DNA from: Pyrrhoderma lamaoense
Taxonomy: Eukaryota > Basidiomycota > Agaricomycetes > Hymenochaetales > Hymenochaetaceae
Assembly (NCBI GenBank): GCA_002794735.1
Contig: NBAZ01000044.1
Location: 1 to 64,000 of the forward strand
Direction of reading: 5' to 3'
Length of the DNA: 64,000 bases
Made by a program: the position numbers and the translations under genes. Shown here piece after piece: positions 22,249 through 32,193 of this stretch. Position 1 is the stretch's first letter; the number at the start of each line of letters is the position of its first letter. The notes below the pieces were generated by a model. The model saw only the letters and a program-made list of their open reading frames with translations. It was not told where the DNA came from and did no database searches.

Positions 22249-25200
22249 GGTTGATGCCACTTTACGAGATGTTAAGTTTCCTGATATAGAACAGGAACTT
22301 GAAATGGAATCACTGTCCAGACAGTTTTCACGAATGGTTACTAGATCACCTAGTGAAAAGGACTATGATGCTGATGCGCAGACATCAGGTCTGGAATCTA
22401 AACAAGATTCAGATACTGACATGGCTAGACATGATTTAGATCATGATCTAGATTTTGAAGCCTTACAGATTAATCGCAATTGGATGCCTGATCAGAGTCG
22501 TTATAAAGAATACAAGAAGAGCCAACAGAAGCTCAGGAATCAGGCAATAAAGGCTGGAAGGGTTGCACAACGATATGCACAAGAAAAAGCTGCGTGCTTG
22601 GGGAGACTAGTAGATGGAATGGCACCAAGGAAAACCTTTGAGGAACTAGTCCCAAAACGACTCTGGAAATTCAAGGATAGATTTAGCGAAGAAGCTAGTA
22701 AAAGAATTCCAAAACATAGCAAGTATGATATGGAAATTAACCTTGAAGACGAATATGAAGAAGATCACAACAAGCTGCCAAAACCACAAAATCGATACAA
22801 GATTAGTCGAGACCATGCTAATGTTTTAGCGAATTGGGTCAAAGAAAATTTGGATAAAGGATGGATTAGAAAATCATTCTCTCGAGTAGCAGCAAGAGCC
22901 TTTGTGATTGGAAAGAAAGATGGAGGACATCGAATTGTATTGGACTATAGAGACATAAACAACTGCACGAAGCCAGATGTGTTTTCTATACCAATAATGA
23001 GCCAACTCACTGAAGATGTTGGCAAGGCTAAACACTTTACCACCTTAGATATGCGTTCTGGTTATAACAATATCAGAATCAAGGAAGGAGACGAATGGAA
23101 AGCTGCATTTAAAACACCACAGGGTGTTTATGAACCCTTGGTTATGCAGTTCGGAACCATGAATTCACCTGCAGTATTCCAACGAGCTATGAATGATCTT
23201 TTTGAAGATCTAATCGGAAAAGGAGTCCTAGTCTATTTAGATGATGTTATCATCTATACAAAGACTGAAGAAGAACATTGGCCTTTGGTAGAAGAAGTTT
23301 TACAACGAATGCGAAAAGCAGACTTCTATCTAAAGCCAGAGAAATGTTATTTCGATCAACCAAGAGTAGATTACCTTGGTTTTGTTATAACTAGAGAAGG
23401 ACTTACAGTGGACCCGAGAAAATCAAAGGAATACAAGAATGGCCAGCACCAAAGACAAGAAGACAAGTCAAAAGCTTTTTAGGGTTTACAAACTTCTACA
23501 GCAAGTTTGTTAAAGGATATGCAGGCATAGTCGAGCCTATATCCAGTCTTCTAAAGAAGAAACTTCGATTTAAATGGGATCAAGGACGTCAGCAAGCATT
23601 TGAAGCTATAAAGAAAGCTTTCACATGTACTCCAGTCTTACAACATCCTGACGATACCAAGCCATATATTATCGAAACTGATGCTTCCAAATATGCTACA
23701 GGAGCAGTAGTTCTTCAGAAAGGACCTGATAATGTCGAAAAACCAGTAGCCTTTCTATCAAAGAAACTCACTCCTACAGAAGCAAGATGGCCAGTCTATG
23801 ATAGGGAAATGTTGGCTATACTTCGAGCTCTTAAACAATGGAAACATCACCTTAATGGGAAAACCATAATCCGTACTGATCACCATAATCTCAAGTACTT
23901 TATGGAGGCCAATGAGTTGAATGATAGACAACTCCGATGGTACGAAATCTTGCAACCATACAAGATTCAAATCGAATACAAGCCAGGTAAAAGTAACACT
24001 ATACCTGATGCTTTATCCAGACGACCAGATTATGTCCCAGAAGGCGAAGAAAAGGAGCCCAAGAAAGTGATAGGAACTTTACTTCCTAAAAGTTTACTTA
24101 TGGGCAAAGATATAACCAAAGAACTCGAAACAAAGGCTCAACCCATAATGGTTAAAACTATGAATGCAATAGTTAACCAGGATCCTCTATTGAAAGAAAT
24201 CGAAGATGCTTACCAGGATTCTAACTGGGAAGAAGAAAAGACACTGGCAGGAAACAAACATGCATGGACACAACGAAGTGATTACCATACTAATGGTAAA
24301 ATTCACTATATAGGATCTCAAATTTGGATTCCACCAAATAAAGAACTTCGAAACAAGATCCTAAAACGAGTCCATGATGAATCTACAGCAGGACATCCAG
24401 GAATACATCGTACCTTAGTTAAACTACATCAAGAGTTTAAATGGTGGAAAGATAAACAAGACGTTGAAGCATATGTCTCAACATGCGAAGTATGTCAAAG
24501 AATAAAGACACGAAGAGGGAAGATACAACCTCCTCTCCAACCAATGGAGATACCACAACAGCCATGGGAAATCCTTAGTTGTGATTTCATAATGCCTTTA
24601 CCACAGACTCAAAGTGGAAAAGATGCGATTTTTGTTATACAGGATTACTTAACAAAGTGGTTCATTTTGTTGCTTGCAATAGCAACATAACTTCGGAACA
24701 AACCGCAAGTGTATTCTTAAAAACTATATTCCATCACTATGGAGCACCAAGAAAAATAGTCTCGGATAGAGGAACTCAGTTTACTAGTGCATATTTTCGG
24801 AGTATACTCCAAAAACTTGGAATAACACCGGGATTAAGCACAGCTTATCATCCTCAAATGGATGGCCAAACTGAGAGAACTAATAAAGTTCTAGAGGATT
24901 ACTTAAAGGGATATACCAATACCCTTCAGGACGATTGGGATACACATCTTAGCAATGCTATATTTGCTTATAATACGAGCTATCATTCGGCTATACAAAT
25001 GGAGCCTTATAAAGCCTTATATGGTTTTATACCGAAGTTAACTTGGTTAAACGAACCTGGGAACGTCCCAGCAGCGGATCATTTTGCTAACAGAGCAAAA
25101 CAAGCGCAAATAGAAGCACAAAAGCATTACAAATAGCACAAGAAGCTATGAAAGCATGGAAATAAAACCCGTGGAGATAAAGCCAACTTCGAAATCGGAG

Positions 25201-25703
25201 ATAGGGTGTTGCTTAACAGCAAGAACCTTAATCTAAACATACCATCCCGGAAACTTGGTTATCAGCATTTAAGACCCTTCACCATCATAGAAAAGATTGG
25301 CGAAGTTTCTTACAAATTGGAATTGCCACGAACCATGAGAATACACCCAGTATTTCATGAGTCCTTATTAAAACCATACAATAAGGATGATAACCCAAAT
25401 AGAGAACAATTTGCTCATCCAGATCCGGAAGTTATAGATGGAGAACCAGAATATGAAGTAGAAGAAATAATAGATTTTGATACTGAGGAACATCCTAATC
25501 AGTACAAAGTCCGATGGAAGGGATATCAAGAAAATGATGATTCCTGGGAACCTATTTCAAATCTGGAAAATTCACCGGAGTTATTATGGCGATATCATAC
25601 AGATAATAGCGATAAATCCATACCTGCTAAGGTTAGAAAATGGATACGAAATTGGAAAGTACTCCAAGGAGCTGCTATTATCTTGGGAGGAATGAATTAT
25701 TAA
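22208..25703 (+). pseudogene. pol: Pol: reverse transcriptase, RNase H, integrase, chromodomain (frame-broken)
   Basis: RT (about 22680-23430) has VIGKKDGGHRIVLDYRDIN, FTTLDMRSGYNNI and the catalytic VYLDDVIIY. RNase H has YIIETDASKYATGAV and KPGKSNTIPDALSR. Integrase has the zinc-binding H/H/C/C region (HDESTAGHPGIH...CEVCQRIK), SDRGTQF and a YHPQMDGQTERTN block. The C-terminal chromodomain (25430-25600) has YEVEEIIDFD...YKVRWKGY..DDSWEP. Frame breaks: GG at 23428-23429, GG at 24659-24660, and a compensating pair at 25131-25133 and 25160-25162; each is repaired by one base in a homopolymer. A chromodomain integrase implies targeting to marked chromatin. Whether it is dead depends on whether those bases are real. 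Confidence 0.82.
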
Positions 25704-26170
25704 ATTGATTCATGTTACGTCCGGAAAGACGTTAAAATACCAGTTATGGAATATTATTTATCTCATATACGTCCGGAATGACGTTAAACTAGCACACATG
25801 AGTCTTAATTGATTCATGTAACGTCCGAAAAGACGTTAAACTAAGCCATATGGATCATGTATTGATTCATATATGTCCGAAAAGACATAAAACTAACTCC
25901 ATGGGATAATACTTATTCCATAAACATCTGAAAAGATGTAAAACTAACCTAATAGGCCTAAGATGCTTATTACGTCCGAGAAGACTTAAAACTAATGGAA
26001 TAAACCAATTAGGTTTATTATATCCGAAAAGATATCAAACTAGTAATATAACCTTATAGGGTTATAGTCCGAAATGACTAGAAACTAACTTGCCTCCTAA
26101 ACTTAAAGGAGATGATTATAAGTCCGAAATGACTAGAATAAACTATGTGGCATAATTTGCAGTTGCCACA
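25692..26170 (+). repeat. Array of 19 alternating hairpins with covarying stems downstream of pol
   Basis: Nine short hairpins start at 25717, 25769, 25819, 25872, 25924, 25971, 26020, 26065 and 26121 (spacing 45-56). Each has a stem ending in TC/GA, a 6-nt loop of form YGRRAW (mostly CGAAAA or CGGAAA), then a downstream AAACTA in most. Between and around them are ten longer hairpins (25692-25713, 25745-25767, 25796-25819, 25848-25872, 25901-25921, 25950-25972, 25999-26019, 26047-26066, 26094-26111, 26146-26170) with unrelated sequences but 5-10-bp stems. Stem sequences change on both sides together. Wobble pairs are G-U as read on the plus strand, pointing to an RNA structure in the element's transcript. 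No coding is seen here. Confidence 0.8.
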
Positions 26171-26257
26171 AGGAAGTGGATTAAAGGAGTAAAACTGGAA
26201 CTTATAGCATATAAAACTCCATCAAAGATAATCGAAGCAGAAGCATCAATCAAACCC

Positions 26258-27637
26258 TTGAACTCTATTCACAACTCTAACACGATGTCTCGCGATAAAA
26301 TCGAACATGTTGCCCTGGGAGAATTCACTATAGTGGAAGAAGCACCTAAAGAACCTATTATCTTGCCTAATACTTCGGCGGAGTTACCTCTAGGAGAACT
26401 TTTTGCTGGTGAAAACATGTACCCACATGTTAAACTATCAAAATACGATCAATTTGTTACCATGGTTCTTCCTGGCCCAGACAGTCTCAATAAGGTACCA
26501 TCTCCATCAATTACAAAGAAAGAATTGATGCCGCCTTTAGACATGTGAGAAATACACTTACTGTGTCGGAAACTAATATACCTTGGTACAAGTTTATTGA
26601 ATACCAACCGCGGATCAAACTGGACTTGGCAAGACATGTATCCCCTTTAGTTCTGGATCGGATAATCAAAGGTCTTCGACATGTGCTACAGGCTTACAAA
26701 CTAAGCTATGCACACGAATGGCATGGGAAAATTTCTCTAACTTGCAACTAGAAGCATTAATCTATTTTGGAAATCACTTGATACATCCAAATCGATTTGA
26801 GCTTAATGGTAGTTGTGCAACCATCAATCCATTTGATGAGTTGATCGCAAAAGGCATGCACTTATGCGATAACTATGAAGAGTTTTGTGAACTTTATGTA
26901 GAGTTTACAGAAAGGGCTAAATGCGAAATCATAGCACGAAGAGCAGCAGCAATCTATGCTCCATTTCCTAGTCCTCAGGAAAGAAGCAAGCTAGTACTCT
27001 ATACACAGATAGTGGATAATATGAAGAATATTCCGGAGTTTGTAGGATTGGAACAGGCACTCAACCGGAGCTTCATACAAGTCTATAATGATGCTTACCG
27101 AAAGGAGTATTGAAAGATGCTAAACAGGAAGGTTCTAGCAAGGACCCTATTAACTTAGGCGCCCAGGAACCTATAGTATTGCCACTTGGATTGACGCAAT
27201 TCTGCGATCAGTGGCTGGACAAGGTTACAACCCCATATGATAACTTGCCAGAAGAAGTTCTCAGCAACCAAGATGCCGAAACTGCGGCACAGAATCCACA
27301 GAATGCGCCAGGACCTTGGGGACCACAAGGATTCTTAGCGAAGGAAGCAGCAAAAGCTGTTGCTAATGGACTTAACTTTAAGCCCTTAAACGAATGGTCT
27401 AAACTGGAAAGGGATGTGTTTGCCACAACGGGTTGGCTTAATGTAAAACATCCTAATGCGGAAGATAAACAATACATAGAACCCCCTACTCGTACTGGGG
27501 ATCTGAAGCTAATGATATCTAGAGAAGAGACCCTAAAAGAATTATACCCTCACCTCCGTTTGGTTTCTAACTTATTCTCACCTCTTAACATAAAAGCAAC
27601 ATCTCGGAATTTACTATTTAAAGGAGCCCATCAATGA
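26258..27637 (+). pseudogene. Retrotransposon ORF3, about 460 codons, unknown function, three frame breaks
   Basis: Four consecutive open segments (26258, 26545, 26718, 27110) join into one frame if one base is added at 26515-26525 (A/G-rich run), at GG 26720-26721 and at GG 27104-27105. The continuous reading includes GEFTIVEEAPKEPIILP, ERIDAAFRHVRNTL, ENFSNLQLEALIYFGNH and APGPWGPQGFLAKEAAKAV. No membrane segment or known catalytic motif is visible. It lies after the hairpin array and would need internal initiation or a subgenomic RNA. It could be an accessory gene; it is not obviously envelope-like. I do not recognise it. Confidence 0.55.
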
Positions 27638-27730
27638 CTCAAGAATCTATCAACTCGCTCTATTCACTGGTCTTTGCCATCTATATCACTCAACTACTAC
27701 TACTACTACTACTACTCATACTTCTACATC
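27638..27730. repeat. ACT microsatellite between ORF3 and ORF4
   Basis: (ACT)8 at about 27693-27716 inside a short pyrimidine-rich linker. Confidence 0.8.
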
Positions 27731-28305
27731 ATGTCGTTCCTCAACACCTTTAACATCATCTCCTCTTACATTGCCGCTTACCTTCTCCACTTACTCCATC
27801 CTCGCTCAACTACGTAAAATACGAACAATGGGTCCAGAGGTTATTTGCTCAAAAGCATACTGACTCTGTCACTGTGGACATGATAATCATGGAACGACTG
27901 TTGGATTGAGGAATGTAGCTGTAGAGAAAGAGGAAAGAACTGGTCGGTGTAACGAATGGTTCTGCGATGTATGTGATCACTGGGTAGGAGCTACTTGGAT
28001 GACTATGAAGTCAAGTGCTGGGTGACAGAAGAGACCGAGTCAACTAGTGAGCTCATAGAAGAAGTCCATGACCCTCGAATTGCTGACTTACTGGACTTGA
28101 TAGCCAGCATAGAAGAGGGTTTGCAGATGACGATGATGAGTATGATGGTGATGTAGAGCCTCCAAGACCCTTTACTCCATTCATTAATTATATTAGAGTC
28201 GGAAAGGTTGATGATGATGATGATGATGATGGCAATCTAACGCCTGATTCAGTTCTTGTTAGAGAGGAGTTTGATGATGACTCTTTCTTTAATTTACCCT
28301 CTTAA
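27731..28305 (+). pseudogene. Retrotransposon ORF4: Cys/His-rich and acidic-tailed, frame-broken
   Basis: An ATG at 27731 begins MSFLNTFNIISSY. After a change of frame near 27800-27870 the sequence reads CHCGHDNHGTTVG, then RCNEWFCDVCDHWV, a possible zinc-binding cluster. After GG at 27987-27988 it reads YLDDYEVKCWVTEETEST, and after GGG at 28117-28119 it reads ADDDDEYDGDVEPPRPFTPF and an Asp run from a (GAT)7 tract, ending at TAA 28303-28305. The three frames join only if bases are added, two of them in G runs. I recognise no family. It may be an accessory protein or a captured host fragment. Confidence 0.42.
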
Positions 28306-28725
28306 ATTGTTTATTCTTTCTTTCTTTCTTTCTTTCTTCTCTCTCTTTAATTCTTTTTGGACTGTCTCGCTTTTCTCTTCTTTTTCTAGCTTCATGTAAA
28401 AAGGATTGACATGTCTCTTTATTTATTATAAAAGTTTTCTTCTCCAACGTTGGGTCCGACACTATGCAGGACTAATCATGTATTTATAGGGTTGACTTGC
28501 CCTCGATTTTACATGTATAGAGGCTTATTTATTCTTGAAGGGCCAGTAGTCGACCATTAACTTAAATGGACGCTTACTGGGGTTTCAAAGATAACGGAAA
28601 GCCAAAGCAGTATATCTTCGGATATGTACTAGCTGTGACTAACTTAGATTGCTACAGCTGTGGATGTGGAAACATCACACGCTTGAGCAATTAAGAAAGT
28701 CGAGATATTAAGTTGTTGTACCTCC
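28306..28725. other. Non-coding 3' region of the retrotransposon
   Basis: Contains a (TTTC)n microsatellite at about 28315-28339 and a pyrimidine-rich stretch. No open frame. It ends at TSD cctcc (28721-28725). Confidence 0.6.
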
Positions 28726-28842
28726 TGTTACGGGATTGGAGGTTTGAAGATTCGCGGATCATCGGCTAGGTCGGAGATCAAACACAAACCAAATATAGGA
28801 AGCTGCAAATCCTGCCTATTACGAACAATAGCAAACTCAGCT

Positions 28843-29688
28843 ATGTCACACAGGGAAGTCCTCTCTCAAGATGGAGAAAGGCCTGCGGTGTTTGAACGAC
28901 TACATGCGCAGCCAGCAGAGCCATTGCTGGATCAAGTCCGTGGCTGGATAGAATCACGGCAAAGGTTGGAAACTAGGGCCTTACCAAATCCTACAGGAGA
29001 TGTAGGTGTTCGTATAGCAGTACATGAAGCAGAACGAACTAGCGAATCTCAAGTACACAGTCAGGTGGAACGAGTCCCTTGGTACCAGACCAGAGTAGGG
29101 TGTATTAATTGCAAGAAGACTTATTCGTTACAATCGGACCTTTACAGGATCACTTGGACAACTCTCTTCGAAATGGGAGTGGATGCTACCGAGTTTACAG
29201 TACAGGTACAGAAGTACTGGACAGACGATTCTATCCGAGAATTCCCTCACTGGGAACAAGATGTATGGACTTTTCACTACATTACACTCTTGAAGTTAAA
29301 AAGGGAGGAAAAGGTCTGGGGTCAAATTAGGATTGTGGTCTTAACGAATATGGAGCATACAGGACACCAGCACGAAGAACAGTGCAGCAGTAGTGTGGTT
29401 CACTATCAAGTGATACCAAAGGATCCCCCAGAATGGGGAATACTCTTACTCCGTCAGCTACCAAGGAAAGTCTACGATCACCTCAAGTTAATCGATGTGC
29501 CTGGATACATACGGTGGGGATATCACCAATACTTCAATGCCGAACAACGTGTGGCCTGCTGGGTCGGCACGGACCATTCAGGGTCTTTGTGGAGTGAAGG
29601 CACAACACGCTTCAGCCACAATTGGGGTTATCTAGGGTTCAGGACAGTGGACCCTAACTCAGGGACAGGAGATTGGGAATCTCTCTAG
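28843..29688 (+). CDS. LTR-internal ORF of family L2, 281 aa, unknown function
   Basis: An ATG at 28843 (the frame is open further upstream to about 28744) gives a protein with VGCINCKKTY (a CxxC pair), a WTTLFEMGVDATEF segment, PPEWGILLLRQLPRKVYDHL and a C-terminal HNWGYLGFR...GDWESL. The same frame is intact in the copy at 35079-35924, with about 20 amino-acid differences and no stop or frameshift. That argues for past selection on the protein. It sits in U3, about 190 bp before the LTR TATA box. I recognise no family. It may be an element-encoded accessory protein or a captured gene. Confidence 0.55.
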   Translation: MSHREVLSQDGERPAVFERLHAQPAEPLLDQVRGWIESRQRLETRALPNPTGDVGVRIAVHEAERTSESQVHSQVERVPWYQTRVGCINCKKTYSLQSDLYRITWTTLFEMGVDATEFTVQVQKYWTDDSIREFPHWEQDVWTFHYITLLKLKREEKVWGQIRIVVLTNMEHTGHQHEEQCSSSVVHYQVIPKDPPEWGILLLRQLPRKVYDHLKLIDVPGYIRWGYHQYFNAEQRVACWVGTDHSGSLWSEGTTRFSHNWGYLGFRTVDPNSGTGDWESL

Positions 29689-29879
29689 ATCAGATCTAAG
29701 GGTCTCAGGGTCTCAGGGTCTCAGGGAGTAATGCGATCGTATGGACTGCGGAGCAGGGACGATAAGGGTTCAGACATGTGTGGGACACACAGGGTCTTCA
29801 GGGACTTGTGGAGCAAGTGCCCTTAAAGTTATGATTAGGATAAAGGAATACCCATAGCATAATGGGTGTTGATGAAGGC

Positions 29880-29887
29880 TATAAAAG
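29880..29887 (+). promoter_or_regulatory. TATA box of solo LTR L2
   Basis: TATAAAAG in ggctataaaagcagg, conserved in the second copy at 36116-36123. Confidence 0.5.
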
Positions 29888-30496
29888 CAGGACTTTTGGA
29901 CATCGTAGAGTAGATTGTTCAGACTCACTTATAGCCATCATCTGGTAATAAGTTTACTTCAAGCCGTAAAACGGTAACAAGTTACAACTACACTTAAAGT
30001 ACAATACCTGCGCTCAGTCAAGATTGTCATTAGCTGGCAAAGGTGTTGCTTTAAGGGTATCTGTATTGTGGTAGAACATCTAGCTTTCTCTAACATTGTT
30101 ACTTGTTCTCTATCACTGTACAGTGAGGAGACTACTTCTATACTCTCCAAGAAGGACCACGTTATCGTACTACGAGTTATTGCATCGGCATCGTTTAGGT
30201 TGAATCAATACCTTGGTCGACACCTCGCGTGATTACCTCTTTGTCACAATCTACTTGTAGTGTCCTCGGCACTTGGCACGACGACTTCGAGACCCCCTAC
30301 CTTGAAGAAGCACCAACTGCTCGTTAGCTTTAACCGGACTAGGTGTCTATTTAGTCTGATCAACTACTCAGCACACTGCTAGCCCACCCCTGTTGGCGAA
30401 AGGATTAGAGTTGCCTTATCTGGGTTATCGAACCTCTATTACTAAGGATTGTAGATCACACTGATCCCTTAGTTTTAAGGAAACCGTAACACCTCC

Positions 30497-31034
30497 TGTA
30501 CCATCTTTTATATAAGATTGGGCAAGAAGTCGACAAATTAATGCAAACCTAAGTCTAATCCCTAAGGGATGTAATGACAAAGGTTAAACTAGACTTCGTT
30601 AATCTGAGCATTGGGTCCAGTGACAAACTGGGAACTAAAGCTTAGATAATTGGGAAGGTCGAAACTATTGTAGTGTCTGGCTCTTCTTACAATGTTAAGA
30701 TAGAGAAGAAATGCAATAGAATGACGTATATTTATGTCTAATCCTTAAGGGATGTAATGACAATGGTTATATGTCATAAAGTGATCAATATTAGATGCAC
30801 TTTTGGGACGTATAATAGAACTATCATAATCTTTTTGTCCAGCTTAGAAATAAGTGGCATAAGATATGATAAAGTTGGACGAAGCTAATCTGAGCTTACA
30901 AGTCTAACTTATAGAAGTGTATAGTCATACTTATATGAAGTCTACACAATGGGGGAGAGAGGTTGAGAGTAATTAACTCGAAAATTCTCAAAAACCCACT
31001 TGGACATTTACAGATGTTGAAGCAAAGGCTTTAT
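30497..31034. other. Non-coding part of the 15.3-kb element with a paired direct repeat
   Basis: A 34-bp word with the core cctaagggatgtaatgac occurs at about 30551-30584 and again, with cttaag, at about 30737-30770. A purine-rich stretch lies at about 30951-30966. No coding sequence seen. Confidence 0.5.
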
Positions 31035-31852
31035 TGTTATGAAACCAAGTCTATTTTCGCTTTTTTGCTTACTAAGCAGCTTACATAAGCTGACTAAGCA
31101 CTTACATAAGCATCTTACATAAGTGGATTATCTAATCATCTTACATAAGCTGCTTACCTAATCATTATTACCTAAGCATCTTACCTAATCAGCTTAGTCA
31201 GCATGCTTACCTAATCACTTACATAATATGCTTACATAAGTCGCTTACTAAGCACTGACTCAGCACATGACTCAGCTGTCTTATTAAGCATCTCATCTTA
31301 TCTTATCTCTCTCTTATCTCCACTGCTTACTCATCTGTTCTAGAACATTCTGAGACCTTCCAGAACACTCTAGAACATTCCACCATGTTCTACCACCTTC
31401 CATCATTCTCCATGGCCACCTTTCCTTATTTGGTTTAGTCCCCTTTGTAATTAGCCTATTTTATGTTTCAGCTAGCACAGCCTAGCTTAGCCTGTTTGTT
31501 TAGCCTATTTCTTATGTTTCATCTAACACAGCCTAGCACAGCTTAGTTAGCCTAATAGTTTAGCCATAGACCCTGCCGGGTTTTTTCATTATTCCCACAC
31601 TGCCTCCCACATGTATAAATACCCCCCTCCTGTCAGTAGCTAGTCCCCCAGTCTTGATCTTGTCTTCCCTCCTAGACTAGTACCTTCTAATACATCCTCT
31701 TGTCCCCTCCTCACTGTTCTTCCCCTCCTCTTGCCCCTCCTCTCCTCTGTCTCTGTCTATATCAGTGTATGCTGGTTGTGCCTTGTCTTCAGACCCTGCT
31801 GACTAAGCATTCTGCTGACTAATACTGGTACTAGAACTAGTCATTGCTGACA
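31035..31852 (+). mobile_element. Solo LTR, family L3 (gypsy of the right arm), TSD tttat
   Basis: 818 bp, TGTTATGAAACC...TTGCTGACA, flanked by tttat at 31030-31034 and 31853-31857. It is the reverse complement of the LTRs at 39069-39879 and 45128-45995. The order in element sense is a CTTA/TAAG-rich repeat region, two TGACTCA sites (31256 and 31268), heat-shock-type elements (31338-31380), CTAGC-rich repeats, TATAAATA (31614-31621). Confidence 0.88.
31338..31380 (+). promoter_or_regulatory. Heat-shock-element-like repeats in LTR L3
   Basis: TTC 31338, GAA 31343 and TTC 31348 form a perfect three-unit nTTCnnGAAnnTTCn. TTC 31358, GAA 31363, CTC 31368, GAA 31373 and TTC 31378 form a second with one imperfect unit. 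They lie about 240-280 bp before TATAAATA. Confidence 0.65.
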
Positions 31853-31857
31853 TTTAT

Positions 31858-32193
31858 AATACCATGGGAGTGGACAGCGGTTACTTAAACTCGTCTACTT
31901 AATGGGTATTTATGCGAAACAAGCTAATGTTATCTGGAAAGAAGGAAATTATATCTTTATTCTTCACCCATAACATTCTCTATTTGGATCTAACGAGACG
32001 AAGCAGTTCCCACAATTGTTATGGCTAAATTAAACTATTTGTTAAACCAAGACATACTTTTGTTGTATGTTGGACAGCCTTATAGGTTGTTAAACATATT
32101 TAACAAAATAATTGTTAAAAGTTTGATAAATTAGGCCTTATTTTCGATAAAAACTTTGTTTTCACCGGAAAATGAAGTCTTGGGAGGGCAGTT
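31858..32193. other. Non-coding sequence before the 3' LTR, including polypurine tract
   Basis: No gene. A purine-rich gggagggca just before the LTR (about 32182-32190) is the likely plus-strand primer site. Confidence 0.5.

Larger units (their letters stand above)
28726..30491 (+). mobile_element. Solo LTR, family L2 (1766 bp), nested, TSD cctcc
   Basis: Starts TGTTACGG and ends CCGTAACA (8-bp perfect terminal inverted repeat), flanked by cctcc at 28721-28725 and 30492-30496. It contains a 282-codon ORF, then GGTCTCA short repeats (29699-29726), then TATAAAAG (29880-29887). No gag or pol. The second copy is at 34962-36738. Confidence 0.85.

Noticed and set aside
25692..26170. Hammerhead ribozyme array
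   Set aside because: The short hairpins followed by AAAC and preceded in some copies by TGATTCA recall stem II of a hammerhead (CTGATGA...GAAAC). The CTGATGA core and the GAAA after the stem are not conserved, and no cleavage-site stem III is formed. Kept as a structured array of unknown function.
27693..28339. CRISPR-like or functional satellite repeats
   Set aside because: The ACT, GAT and TTTC tracts are ordinary microsatellites; one (GAT) is explained as an Asp run in ORF4.
31060..31280. Origin or telomere-like repeats (CTTACATAAG runs)
   Set aside because: They are part of the U3 of LTR family L3 and occur at the same place in all three LTRs of that family. Kept within the LTR description.
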